Part shown: one piece after another, positions 26,540 to 35,378 of the stretch | Position numbering within the stretch: position 1 is the first letter of the stretch | How the letters are laid out: each line of letters starts with the position of its first letter | Assembly (NCBI RefSeq): GCF_026072915.1 | Contig: NZ_AP025943.1 | Coordinates: 2,666,001-2,730,000 of the forward strand | DNA length: 64,000 nucleotides | Reading direction: 5' to 3' | Source: Akkermansia biwaensis | Lineage (GTDB): Bacteria; Verrucomicrobiota; Verrucomicrobiia; Verrucomicrobiales; Akkermansiaceae | Translations under genes and position numbers: made by a program | The notes under the pieces: generated by a model | Database searches by the model: none | The model's input: the letters and a program-made list of their open reading frames with translations, nothing else | What the model was told of the DNA's origin: nothing

Positions 26540-28153
26540 TTAGCCTTGTTTGTTGGCCGCCTTGGCCGCTTTTTCCGCCAGCTTGGCCTTCTCCTCTTCG
26601 GAAAGGATGCGGGGGAAAACGGGAGCGGGATCGTTGATGCGGTGGCCTGCGGGAAGAACCCCCCAGGAGAGCACGGACGGCGTCAGCCCCTGGAACAGGG
26701 AATCCGCGTTCAGTTGCTCCAGAATGCGGGAGGAAGCGCCGGGAAGCACGCAGCCGATGAGATAGCCCGTCTGGGCGCAGCATTCCAGCAGGTGGCGCAG
26801 CACGCAGCCCAGCCGCGGGGCGCTGGCCTCGTCCTTGGCAAGCTGCCAGGGCTGCTGCTGTTCAATGTAGGCGTTGCAGGCGGAAACCTGGGCGTTCAGG
26901 GCCGCCAGCGCGTCGGAGACCATGTTCTCGTCCATGAATCTGGAAAACTGGACCACCGCCTGGTCCATGGTTGCGCGCAGGGCCTTGGAAGCGTCATCGT
27001 CGTATTCGCCGGGGGCGGGCAGCACGGACTCGCAATAACGGCGGGTCATGTTGATGGAGCGGTTGCACAGGTTGCCCAGATCGTTGGCCAGTTCCGTATT
27101 ATACAGCATGACCAGGCGGTCTGCGTCAAAATTGGCGTCCTTTCCGGTGGTGATGTCGCGCACCAGGTAATAGCGCACGGGTTCCGGGCCGAATTCCTCC
27201 ACCAGCAGGTTGGGGTCCACCACATTGCCGATGGATTTCGACATCTTCTCCCCGTTGATATTCCACCAGCCGTGCACGAGCAGGGTGGGCATCTCCTCGT
27301 CGGAAAAGCCCATGGCGTGCAGCATGGCGGGCCAGTACACGCCGTGGGCGGGCACCAGGATATCCTTGCCGATCACCTCGCAGTCGGCGGGCCAGAGTTT
27401 GGAAAATTCCGGCAGTCCGCTTCCCGGTTCCGCCAGATAGCCGGCAAAGGAAACGTAATTGATCAGGGCGTCAAACCAGACGTAGGTGACGAAATCCGGG
27501 TCAAAAGGCAATTCAATGCCCCAGGAAAGGCGTTCCTTGGGGCGGGAAATGCAGAGGTCCGCGTCGAAGGAGCGTTCGATCGCGTTGAGCACCTCCGCCT
27601 TGCGGAAGGCGGGAAGGACAAAGGAACCGCTCTTTTCCACAAACTGCTTCATCCATTCCGCCTGGTCGGCCAGGCGGAAATACCAGTTCTCTTCCTCCAA
27701 TTCCACTACTTCCCCCCATTCCGGGCCGAAATTGCCGTTTTCATCCCGTTCCTTGTCCGTAAGGAACTGTTCCTGCCGGACGGAATAAAAGCCCCTGTAG
27801 GATTTTTTGTAAAGCTGTCCCTTGTCCTTCAGGCTGGTGAGAATCTTCTGCACGCACGCCTTGTGGCGCGGGTCCGTGGTGGCGGCCCAGCTGTCGTAGC
27901 TGATGCCCAGCCGTTCCCAGAGCGCCAGGAACCTGGCCGTGATATTGTCCACATGCTCCTGCGGCGTAATGCCCAGTTTCTCCGCCGTCTGCTGTACTTT
28001 CTGGCCGTGCTGGTCCACCCCGGTCAGGAAATAAACTTCCTCCCCCTTCATCCGGTGCCAGCGCGCGAGAACGTCCGCAAGGACTTTTTCATAAGCGTGC
28101 CCGATGTGGGGCGGTCCGTTGGTGTAATCAATGGCCGTGGTGATATAGTACAT
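26540..28153 (-). CDS. metG: Methionyl-tRNA synthetase
   Basis: MetRS charges tRNA-Met. The 537-residue product has the class I motifs PPHIGHAYE (HIGH at residues 16-19) and GEKMSKSIGN, and typical connecting segments (TGVDQHGQKV, WFDALINYVSF, VHGWWNINGEKMSKS). The zinc-knuckle cysteines of the long MetRS form are missing around YSVRQEQFLTDKE, so it belongs to the zinc-free short type, and there is no C-terminal tRNA-binding domain. I chose the ATG at 28153 (MYYITTAIDYTNG) because it matches the family N-terminus; 13 extra codons upstream look non-coding. menD follows after 6 bp. Confidence 0.95.
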   Translation of the reverse strand: MYYITTAIDYTNGPPHIGHAYEKVLADVLARWHRMKGEEVYFLTGVDQHGQKVQQTAEKLGITPQEHVDNITARFLALWERLGISYDSWAATTDPRHKACVQKILTSLKDKGQLYKKSYRGFYSVRQEQFLTDKERDENGNFGPEWGEVVELEEENWYFRLADQAEWMKQFVEKSGSFVLPAFRKAEVLNAIERSFDADLCISRPKERLSWGIELPFDPDFVTYVWFDALINYVSFAGYLAEPGSGLPEFSKLWPADCEVIGKDILVPAHGVYWPAMLHAMGFSDEEMPTLLVHGWWNINGEKMSKSIGNVVDPNLLVEEFGPEPVRYYLVRDITTGKDANFDADRLVMLYNTELANDLGNLCNRSINMTRRYCESVLPAPGEYDDDASKALRATMDQAVVQFSRFMDENMVSDALAALNAQVSACNAYIEQQQPWQLAKDEASAPRLGCVLRHLLECCAQTGYLIGCVLPGASSRILEQLNADSLFQGLTPSVLSWGVLPAGHRINDPAPVFPRILSEEEKAKLAEKAAKAANKQG

Positions 28154-28501
28154 GCGGCAAAAGATACCCCTTTCCGTCCATTTTGCAAGCAAAGTAACGT
28201 TTTACCGGAGCGGTGTTCGTGCATCTCCGGAAGAGGGAAGCGCGGGAAAGGCGCCGGAACGGGGCCGGGAATTTTCCGGCGGCGTCCGGAATAGGGAGGC
28301 TCCGCCCCGCCTTCCGCCCGGAATTGGACCGGGAAAGGCCCGGAAGCCCTGATTCCCCGGCAAAAAACCGGACGGCTGCGGGTCGGTTTCATGGCTCCCG
28401 CTTGATGGAGGCCCTGCCGTCCGGAAACTGGGATGAGGAAATTCACGGCACTCCCGGCTGGTAAGGAATGCCGTTCACATGACGCCGACCGGATTCGCGG
28501 A
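28154..28501. other. 348-bp gap upstream of metG
   Basis: Contains the terminator of the aminotransferase gene (28362-28424) and the metG promoter region, with several short GC-rich inverted repeats built on CCGGAA. I do not see a T-box, a SAM riboswitch or any gene. Confidence 0.55.
28362..28424 (-). terminator. Terminator of the PatB/MalY-like gene
   Basis: On the minus strand CCGGACGGC pairs with GCCGTCCGG across a 39-nt loop and is followed by six T residues, about 77 bp after the stop codon. Confidence 0.7.
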
Positions 28502-29683
28502 TCAGAAACCGCGCGACAGGTACGCTTCCTCCAGCTGGTTGAGAGCCCGGGCCAGCACGGAACGGGGGCAGCCCGCATTCAGGCGCATGAAACCCTCCCC
28601 TTCCTTGCCGAAGATAGCGCCGTTGTTCAGGGCCAGACGGGCGCCGTTCACGAAGAAATCCTCCAGTTCTTGCCGGGACAGGTTCAATTCCCGGCAGTCC
28701 AGGAACACCAGATAGGAGGCGTCTGGAAGAAGGGCCTTGATCCTGGGCATGCGGCGGCGCAATTCCGCGTCAAGGTAGCAGATGTTTTCCTGAATGTAGT
28801 CCAGCGCCTGGCGCAGCCATTCCTCTCCTCCCGGCTCCGTATAGGCGCTGATGAGCCCCGCATACGCAAAAACGTGGCCTTCCGCCATTTCCCGTCCGTT
28901 CACGAAATTCTGGTACTTCTCCAACAGGGCCGGATTTTGGCAGATCAGGTAGGAACTGGCCAGACCCGGCACGTTAAACGCCTTGCTGGCCGCCATGTAT
29001 GTGACGGAATTGTTGCGGGCTTTTTCCGAGACGGTGGCAAAAACGGTGTGCCGGCGGCCGGGGAGGGTGAGGTCCGCATGAATTTCGTCGGAAATGACCA
29101 GGGTTCCGCTTTCCGCGCAAATCTCCGCCACCTGTTCCAGTTCCTCCGGGTTCCAGACCCGGCCTCCCGGATTGTGGGGATTGCACAGGATGAACATGCC
29201 GCATCCGCGCACAGCCTTCCGCATATGCTCGAAATCCATCCGGTAGCGCCCGTTTTCCAGTACCAGCGGATTGTTTACGATTTCCCGCCCGTTTTCGCGG
29301 ATAATCATCGCAAAGGGATGGTACACCGGAGGCTGGATCATGATCCTGTCCCCCGGACCGGTGAAGCACTGGATGGCGCTGGAAATGCCCGGAACAATGC
29401 CGGGGGCGAACCCGATCTGGTCCGTTTCCACCTGCCAGCCGTGGCGGCGGCCCACCCAGCCCCGGATGGCCTCGAAAAAGGCGGGGGGCTTCACCGTGTA
29501 GCCCAGCAATTCGTGTTCACAGCGGCGGCGCAGGGCCTCCATGATGAACGGAGGCGTTTTGAAATCCATGTCTGCCACCCAAAGGGGCAGCAGGTCATCC
29601 CGGCCCCAGCGCGGCAGCAGGGCTTCATATTTCAGCGCGCCGGTGCCGCGGCGGTCGATGATTTCATCAAAATCGTATTGCAT
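28502..29683 (-). CDS. PatB/MalY-type PLP C-S lyase or aminotransferase
   Basis: The 393-residue product is a fold-type I PLP enzyme of the MalY/PatB branch. Visible are the N-terminal signature YDFDEIIDRRGTGALKYE, the PLWVADMDF loop, the cofactor-contacting CNPHNPGGRVW, ISDEIHADL, and the PLP lysine in YMAASKAFNVPGLASSY. Such enzymes cleave cystathionine or cysteine to pyruvate, ammonia and a thiol. I chose the ATG at 29683 because MQYDFDEI matches the family; an upstream TTG in frame is also possible. It lies about 20 bp after fucU on the same strand. Confidence 0.9.
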   Translation of the reverse strand: MQYDFDEIIDRRGTGALKYEALLPRWGRDDLLPLWVADMDFKTPPFIMEALRRRCEHELLGYTVKPPAFFEAIRGWVGRRHGWQVETDQIGFAPGIVPGISSAIQCFTGPGDRIMIQPPVYHPFAMIIRENGREIVNNPLVLENGRYRMDFEHMRKAVRGCGMFILCNPHNPGGRVWNPEELEQVAEICAESGTLVISDEIHADLTLPGRRHTVFATVSEKARNNSVTYMAASKAFNVPGLASSYLICQNPALLEKYQNFVNGREMAEGHVFAYAGLISAYTEPGGEEWLRQALDYIQENICYLDAELRRRMPRIKALLPDASYLVFLDCRELNLSRQELEDFFVNGARLALNNGAIFGKEGEGFMRLNAGCPRSVLARALNQLEEAYLSRGF

Positions 29684-29703
29684 GGGAATAGCGCTCAAAG
29701 CTC

Positions 29704-30123
29704 TCAGACCGCAGGAGTGACGCCTTTTTTCAGAATAATGTTGCCGTATTTGGCGGTTTCCCCGGTGATGACCACGGCATACGCTTTTTTGGCGCGTTCG
29801 TAAAACGCGTAGCGTTCCATTTGTTTGATCTCGCCGTCGTAGTCCAGCGCCTTGCGGTATCTGGCTTCCACGGCGGGGTCCAGGGAATCGCCGGGAACCG
29901 GGGCCATCATGATCACCGGGGTGGCGTAGGCGTCCAGTTCAAAAAGGGGAATGACGGCGCCCAGCAGGGCGTCCGCATTCAGGCCGTCCGCCCTGAGAAC
30001 GGTGTGGTTGAAGGTGTGGCCGGGGAAATGGGCGTCTGAAAAGACGATTTCATCTCCGTGGCCCATTTCCGCAAGAATTTTCAGCAGGGACGGGCTGATC
30101 AGGGGTGAAATATTTTTTAACAT
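29704..30123 (-). CDS. fucU: L-fucose mutarotase (FucU/RbsD family)
   Basis: FucU interconverts the alpha and beta anomers of L-fucose, feeding fucose catabolism. The 139-residue product has the family signature [16 protein letters not shown] with the catalytic His, [13 protein letters not shown], and [18 protein letters not shown] near the end. Length and the last motif fit FucU better than RbsD (ribose pyranase). In a mucin-degrading organism fucose is a major released sugar, which fits the sugar kinase gene immediately upstream in the transcription direction. Confidence 0.9.
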   Translation of the reverse strand: MLKNISPLISPSLLKILAEMGHGDEIVFSDAHFPGHTFNHTVLRADGLNADALLGAVIPLFELDAYATPVIMMAPVPGDSLDPAVEARYRKALDYDGEIKQMERYAFYERAKKAYAVVITGETAKYGNIILKKGVTPAV

Positions 30124-30204
30124 GCGCGGCAGTATAGCAAACCCGCAGAGGGGGAAGCCATCATAAAAATCAGCCAGCCGGGGACTGCCGCCAGCCGTTG
30201 AACA

Positions 30205-31353
30205 TCAGACCCTGACCGCCTTGAAAACATCCGCGCACAGCTTTTCCATTTCCGGCATTTGCTGTTCCATGCTTTTTACCAGCGCGAGCTGGGTGCGCGC
30301 CCGGTGCAGATTGTGCCGGTCTTTTTCCGTCTTGAAATAAACGTCTCCTTCCAGATAGTCCGTCAGGAAGCGGATGCCGGTTTCCAGCGTGATCAGTTTG
30401 CCGGAGAAGGGAAGCAGGGAAACTTCCAGAGGAGTGATAAAATCTTTGGCGGTTTCCAGATAGCCTTTCACGACCGCCTCGAACATGGGCATGCGCATGA
30501 AGGTCTTTTCAAGGTCTTCCTCGTCCTCCGCCGCCGGGGAGGTCATTGTGCGCACCATGTCTCCGAAGTCGTAAAGAACGCTGCCGGGCATCACCGTATC
30601 CAGGTCAATGACGCATACGGCCCGGTCCGTTTCCGCATCCAGCATGACATTGTTGATTTTCGTGTCGTTGTGCACGATTCTGATGGGGAGTTCCCCCTTT
30701 TCCTGGAGATTCAGGAGAAGGTCCACTTCCCGTTCACGTTTCCTGATGAATTCCAGCTCCTTCCGGCAGGAGGCCAGACGGCCGGAGGAATCCTTCCGCG
30801 CCGCTTCCATCAGGCGGTCGAACCGCTTGCGGGTGTGGTGGAAAAAGGGAATGGTTTCATGGATGTCCTCCGGATTCATGTCGCACAGAAGCTGCTGAAA
30901 GGCCCCGAAGGCTTTGGCGGCTTCATAGGCCTGGCGCGGGTGTTCCGCCACATCGCACGTGTAGGTATTTTCGATGCAGTTGTAGCAGCGCCAGTATCCC
31001 GACCCGTGGAGTTTCAGGTATTTGCGCCCTCCGCGGGCGGAATACAGGTTCAGCGTCTGGCGGAAGGGAGTTTTCAGCACCCGGAGCATTTTCCACCGAA
31101 TGTGGTTGGTCACCTTTTCCACATTATGCATCACATCCCTGGGGCATGGGAATACGGCGTCATTCACCCTCTGGAAAATGTAGCGGTCCGTGGTGCCGCC
31201 CTCCCGGCGGTAGGTTGCCCGGAACGTCAGGTTGATGTGGCCGCTGTTAATCGTGTCGCAATGGATAAATTCCCCGGCAATGGCGAATGCGTCACCGAGG
31301 GCGGCAACCTGTTCCTGCACGGAATGGGTATGGAAGACGGCGGACAGGGGCAT
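30205..31353 (-). CDS. APH-fold sugar kinase, N-acetylhexosamine-kinase-like
   Basis: The 382-residue product has an aminoglycoside-phosphotransferase fold. The catalytic loop is IVHNDTKINNVMLD, and the metal-binding DLDTVMPGSVLYDFGD replaces the DFG of protein kinases. This wording is close to N-acetylhexosamine 1-kinase (NahK) of bifidobacteria, which phosphorylates GlcNAc or GalNAc at C1 during mucin-sugar use; assignment to that activity is inference from motif memory. Placement next to fucU supports a role with host glycans. The N-terminal lobe (INSGHINLTFRATYR) is typical of the same branch. Confidence 0.8.
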   Translation of the reverse strand: MPLSAVFHTHSVQEQVAALGDAFAIAGEFIHCDTINSGHINLTFRATYRREGGTTDRYIFQRVNDAVFPCPRDVMHNVEKVTNHIRWKMLRVLKTPFRQTLNLYSARGGRKYLKLHGSGYWRCYNCIENTYTCDVAEHPRQAYEAAKAFGAFQQLLCDMNPEDIHETIPFFHHTRKRFDRLMEAARKDSSGRLASCRKELEFIRKREREVDLLLNLQEKGELPIRIVHNDTKINNVMLDAETDRAVCVIDLDTVMPGSVLYDFGDMVRTMTSPAAEDEEDLEKTFMRMPMFEAVVKGYLETAKDFITPLEVSLLPFSGKLITLETGIRFLTDYLEGDVYFKTEKDRHNLHRARTQLALVKSMEQQMPEMEKLCADVFKAVRV

Positions 31354-31370
31354 GGAAAAGGGGGAAGATG

Positions 31371-31408
31371 GCGGGCTCCGGCGTTTCTTATGGGCCGCCG
31401 GAGCCCGC
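31371..31408 (-). terminator. Stem-loop after the outer-membrane barrel gene
   Basis: A perfect 13-bp stem (GCGGGCTCCGGCG with its complement) has a 12-nt loop, 25 bp beyond the stop of the barrel gene and 18 bp before the kinase start. Only a weak T-rich tract follows, so it may attenuate transcription between the two genes. Confidence 0.6.
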
Positions 31409-31432
31409 TGGAAATGACGTAAGGATGGGTCT

Positions 31433-32350
31433 TTAGAAGGAATAGGCTACGCCCACCCCTGCAATGAAAGTGAAATTGCGGTACACCTTGGAAGGCGTTC
31501 TCCATGGGAACCGTTCGGAGGCGCCGCGATGATTGGCAGCCATACCGCCGTTGCCCAGCCAGACTGTGCCGGCAAAGGGGGTGACGATGAGACGTTCCAT
31601 GGCCTTGAAAGGAACGGCCACGGTCAGGGAAATGCCCTGCGTTCCGTTGGCATTGAGCGAATTGCGGTCAAAATACCCTGCGGTGGCGTTCCAGGTTCCG
31701 GACACAACCAGGGAGGTGGAGCGGTTGAAGTTGTATTTGTAGCCCAGCGTATTGGTGAACCACCAGCCGGACATCCAGCGGAACGTGTACTGCACGCGGC
31801 TATCCCAGAAGAAGTTTTCCAGCCCCTTGCCGAAGTCGTGATGGATGTCCAGCACGAAGCTGTGTTCTTCCGCGCGGCCGTGGTCGAAGGCCGGGAAGCC
31901 GGAGGCGTTGCCCTTGTGGATGTTGAGCGTGCCGGGAAGACCGCCGTGCACAAACTGGTAGCTCAGAGCTGCCGTGGTGGAGTCACTGAATTTGCGGCTG
32001 ACGCCCAGGATAGCGGAACCTTCGTCGCAAATGCCCGTGCTGTCGTGGTCCAGGCTGTTTTGGGTCAGCCACTGGTATTTCAGTCCGGCCAGAATGGAAT
32101 ATTTGCTGTTCAGGTCATAGGCGCCGATGGCTTCCACGGGAACGACATGGTCACTGCCGGACTGCTGGAAAGCCAGCCCGCGGCTGACGTATTTGGTGGC
32201 ATACCCCGTTCCCACGATGGCGGAGAACGGACGGGAGGATTTGTCAGCGGAATTCAGAGATCCGAGCGGAGGATTAATGTCCGCAGAAGCTATTCCGGAG
32301 AGAGAACCCATGAGGGTACATGCCGCTGTAATAATATTCTTGTATTGCAT
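31433..32350 (-). CDS. Outer-membrane beta-barrel protein
   Basis: The 305-residue product has a Sec signal peptide (cleavage near ASA, before DINPP), then alternating aromatic strands: GTGYATKYVSRGLAFQQ, KYSILAGLKYQW, RVQYTFRWMSGWWFTNTLGYKY, and a C-terminal strand ending AGVGVAYSF, the terminal aromatic used for BAM-dependent insertion. The first strand resembles the YVFRGVSQ-type pattern of a proteobacterial family of 8-12-stranded barrels of unknown role. A possible -10 box TATAAT lies about 22 bp upstream. Confidence 0.75.
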   Translation of the reverse strand: MQYKNIITAACTLMGSLSGIASADINPPLGSLNSADKSSRPFSAIVGTGYATKYVSRGLAFQQSGSDHVVPVEAIGAYDLNSKYSILAGLKYQWLTQNSLDHDSTGICDEGSAILGVSRKFSDSTTAALSYQFVHGGLPGTLNIHKGNASGFPAFDHGRAEEHSFVLDIHHDFGKGLENFFWDSRVQYTFRWMSGWWFTNTLGYKYNFNRSTSLVVSGTWNATAGYFDRNSLNANGTQGISLTVAVPFKAMERLIVTPFAGTVWLGNGGMAANHRGASERFPWRTPSKVYRNFTFIAGVGVAYSF

Positions 32351-32371
32351 GGTTGGTGATTTGTGGAGGTG

Positions 32372-32377
32372 ATTATA
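32372..32377 (-). promoter_or_regulatory. Possible -10 box of the barrel gene
   Basis: A perfect TATAAT on the minus strand, 22 bp upstream of the start codon, in an AT-rich region. No good -35 hexamer is present at 16-18 bp, so the call is weak. The surrounding gap (32351-32569) also contains a small hairpin with a T tract near 32446-32472 that could end the polysaccharide operon. Confidence 0.35.
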
Positions 32378-32569
32378 TTAACGTTCTTCAATAAAGAAAG
32401 TCTTTAAGAGAAAAATATGTTTATATTTAAAATGAATGCTTGTTTAAAAGAACGACGGAAGGAGAAACGTTCCTGTTTTAACGGAAAATATTCAATGAAC
32501 CATCTCCAGATTTAAAATTATAAATTATTGATTTTTAATGTGTTGTTGTTTTATTCAGAGTTGCCTGTC

Positions 32570-33823
32570 TTAACGGCGGACAAGACGGTGGTATACCTTG
32601 ATCAGTAGCCTTTTTCCTTTTCTTTTCATGAGCTGCCACCTCGTGGGGGGCTTTCTGGTTAATTTTTTCTCTGTGGAGCGGTTGTAGTGTTCCAGAGCTT
32701 CAGGACGTTTTTTGGAAAGCGCGTCCAGAAGCCATTGCCCGGATTGTTCCATGTGGGCCTGAAGTATCTGGTTTATGGTTTCGTAATTCATCTCCAGGCT
32801 TGTCCCGTCCGGAATCCTGTCCGCATGTTCAGGCAGCATGCGGTCCCTTAAATGGAGAAGCTCCAGAAGGGAGATGAAGCGGCCGGAACCCCGCAGGGGA
32901 TTGTCGATGCAGATAAATGGCTTGTTGAAAATCAATGCAAAGCAGACGCCGTGATAGGAATCTGTAATGAAATACTTGCAGTGGGCGATGTTGCCGAGCC
33001 AGTCGTTCAGCGTTGCCTCCTCCATCGTGCCGGGCAGATTGAGAAGTTCCCGGTTGTTGATCTCCTTCTTTTGAATGTCTACCATGTTCAGCAGCGGGGC
33101 TTCCAGCCTGGAAGATATGTCCAGAAGCAGTTTCCGCTTGGACTCCGTGGGGTCCAGGATGTAGGAGACGACGGAATTTCCGGCGCCTTCCGCCGGCTGC
33201 GCCAGTTTAAGCCACTGTTCCCGGCTGTGCAGGAATACGGGGTCCATGACCCAGGTGCTGTCGCAGCCGAAATACTTCCGCAGGTGGTCAACCATGCCCT
33301 GTTCCCGGACGGATATGGCGTCGAACCGTTTCAGCAGCCCGGAGATTTTCCGGAGGTAGCGCTCCGAAGGTTTGTCGTGCCGGGCCATGGACGGCCCGTA
33401 GGCGATTTTTCTCTTTTCCCCTTTCGCGAAGTCGAGGAAAAACAGGGACCCCAGGAATCCCGGATTCCAAACCTGGTCCGAGCCCACCATGAACGTGTCG
33501 AAATGGTCGTTCATGTAATACGCATGGTCCAGGTTGTGCATGGGAATGATGGAGAGCTTTTCCTGTGCCAGAAATTTTCTGAAAACCGTGCAGGCGTCCT
33601 TTTGCCGGTCGGTATAGGAAAAATCGAGCAGGGACACTTTCTTTCCCATCCGTTCCAGCGTGCGGTAGAGGGCATAGGAGGTCAGGACGGCTCCGTAATT
33701 GCAGGTCATCCACATCCCCAGCAGTCCGATGTTTGTGCATTCGGCCCCGCAATGAGCCGGAGCGGAGCCGGGGAGGGAGGAGGGGGAGGAAGAAGCGTTT
33801 TTCGGGAGAGGGTCAGCGTGCAT
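32570..33823 (-). CDS. Polysaccharide pyruvyl transferase family protein
   Basis: The 417-residue product resembles the family that adds pyruvyl ketals from phosphoenolpyruvate to capsule or S-layer sugars. It has the N-terminal NYGAVLTSYALYRTLE, the FMVGSDQVWN segment with the conserved SDQ, the ISVREQGMVDHLRKYFG helix, and KYFITDSYHGVCFALIFNKPF near the C-terminus; the HG of SYHG is a hallmark. The C-terminal tail is strongly basic. It is the last gene of the polysaccharide operon and overlaps the flippase gene by 11 bp. Related proteins can transfer other groups, so pyruvylation is a family-level inference. Confidence 0.9.
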   Translation of the reverse strand: MHADPLPKNASSSPSSLPGSAPAHCGAECTNIGLLGMWMTCNYGAVLTSYALYRTLERMGKKVSLLDFSYTDRQKDACTVFRKFLAQEKLSIIPMHNLDHAYYMNDHFDTFMVGSDQVWNPGFLGSLFFLDFAKGEKRKIAYGPSMARHDKPSERYLRKISGLLKRFDAISVREQGMVDHLRKYFGCDSTWVMDPVFLHSREQWLKLAQPAEGAGNSVVSYILDPTESKRKLLLDISSRLEAPLLNMVDIQKKEINNRELLNLPGTMEEATLNDWLGNIAHCKYFITDSYHGVCFALIFNKPFICIDNPLRGSGRFISLLELLHLRDRMLPEHADRIPDGTSLEMNYETINQILQAHMEQSGQWLLDALSKKRPEALEHYNRSTEKKLTRKPPTRWQLMKRKGKRLLIKVYHRLVRR

Positions 33824-35348
33824 GTTTCAGGAAATGGATCAATTTTTTCAGGGGAGCGGAAAAAAGTTCCCGTTCGGACTCGTTCAGATAGGCGCGCCAG
33901 AGAACGGCCGTGAACGCGACGGCATAACAGCAGGAGTATGCAATCAGGGAAGTCCAGCTGTCCAGTTTTATCAGGAAGGAGCCGGTGATGCCAGCCAGGA
34001 GGAGCAGGGGGACCGAATATAGCAGGGGGATGTAAACCTGCGCAAAGAATCGTTTGATGGAAAGCCCCGCCTTGCGCGAATAATAGCGGTTGATTAAAAA
34101 AATCTGGCCGAAGAACAGGGAAATGGCCGTTCCGGCAAACATACCGATGGCCCCGTAGCGCAGGGAAATCAGATATCCCAGGATAACGCACACGACGGAA
34201 GAGTAAAACAGGATGACGGCCCTTCCCTTGTGAATATTGAGCGCCTGCAGGATGGCGATGCCCGTATTCTGCGTCAGGGGGATCAGGAGGACGACCAGAA
34301 CCAGGGCGGCTCCGGCCCAGACGGTGGAAATTTCCGTCCCTATGGTCTTGCCTACCCACAAGTGCAGAAAATCATGCCCGCAGCAGAGGAAGACGGCCAG
34401 AATGAGGCATAACAGGGCTGCCTGGATGCGCCCGATGCGGATCATCAGGTCCGTCAGTTGTTCCTTCGTGCTTTCCTGGGCCACCATATGCATGATTTTC
34501 GGATAAATGACTCCGGAAATGGCCGTTGACGCCGTCATGAAGTACTGGGAGAAAGAGATGCCCAGGGAAAAAACGGTCACGGCCGCCGCTCCGGAAGTCC
34601 GCGCGATGATGGGAGTGCCTGCGCGCCAATAGAACAGGTCCATGATCTGGTTGAGCAGTATCCAGAAGGAAAATTGAAACATTTCCCGGTACAGGGGCCA
34701 GTCCAGCCTGCTGAAGACAAGGCGTACCCCCAGGCAGCGGAAGGCGTAATAAAGCCCCCACAGCATGGTCCCTATCCCGGTGGATACGCCGAGTATGGTC
34801 AGGGCGATGGCCTTGAATCCCCAGCAGAGCAGGAGAACTGTCAGCCCCGCATTCAGCAGGGAAATGGACAGTTCCACAACGCCCGGCGTGACGAATTTCA
34901 TGTAGGCGCTTGCGATGCCGGTCACAGGCCTCAGGGGAAAGGACAGAATGAGATTGCCCAGGGTGAGCAAATACAGTATTTCCAGCGTTTTGTGCTCTTC
35001 CCCCGTAAGGTTGGGGAAGAAATCGCCGAGGTAGAAATAGCAGACGATGCCGCATATGGCCGTGAATATGCCCAGGCAGGAAAACAGGACCATGGACTGC
35101 CCGAGGAAATGGGCCATTTGGGACGTTTCATTCCTTGCGTGGTACATGGCCACGTATTTGTTGACGGTCGCCTTGAGGCCGAAATCCGTCAGGGATAGCC
35201 AGACGATGACGGAATTGCTCAGCATGAAAATGCCGTATTCATCCTGTCCCAGGCTGGACAGGATGAAGGGAGTCAGGAAAAACTGCGTCGCAAGTCTGGT
35301 GGCGATCGATATGTAGTTGAGGAGGGCTCCTGCTTTTAATTCATTCAT
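33813..35348 (-). CDS. wzx: Wzx-type polysaccharide flippase
   Basis: The 511-residue membrane protein has about 12-14 hydrophobic segments in the layout of the MATE/MOP polysaccharide flippases. The N-terminus is typical (NYISIATRLATQFFLTPFILSSLGQDEYGIF). It would flip undecaprenyl-linked repeat units across the inner membrane. It lies between two-domain glycosyltransferases and the pyruvyl transferase, and is the only flippase in the cluster, which fits a Wzx/Wzy-dependent pathway. Confidence 0.9.
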   Translation of the reverse strand: MNELKAGALLNYISIATRLATQFFLTPFILSSLGQDEYGIFMLSNSVIVWLSLTDFGLKATVNKYVAMYHARNETSQMAHFLGQSMVLFSCLGIFTAICGIVCYFYLGDFFPNLTGEEHKTLEILYLLTLGNLILSFPLRPVTGIASAYMKFVTPGVVELSISLLNAGLTVLLLCWGFKAIALTILGVSTGIGTMLWGLYYAFRCLGVRLVFSRLDWPLYREMFQFSFWILLNQIMDLFYWRAGTPIIARTSGAAAVTVFSLGISFSQYFMTASTAISGVIYPKIMHMVAQESTKEQLTDLMIRIGRIQAALLCLILAVFLCCGHDFLHLWVGKTIGTEISTVWAGAALVLVVLLIPLTQNTGIAILQALNIHKGRAVILFYSSVVCVILGYLISLRYGAIGMFAGTAISLFFGQIFLINRYYSRKAGLSIKRFFAQVYIPLLYSVPLLLLAGITGSFLIKLDSWTSLIAYSCCYAVAFTAVLWRAYLNESERELFSAPLKKLIHFLKHAR

Positions 35349-35378
35349 GGTGCGGTCAAAATCCAGAATCGGGAAGCA

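Noticed and set aside
24944-28294. 1116-residue open frame on the plus strand
   Set aside because: It is antisense to menD and metG, has low-complexity Gly/Arg/His/Val composition and no recognisable motif; the minus-strand genes are clear.
28154-28501. T-box or SAM riboswitch upstream of metG
   Set aside because: The GC-rich inverted repeats do not show T-box or SAM-box consensus elements; the strong hairpin belongs to the preceding gene as a terminator.
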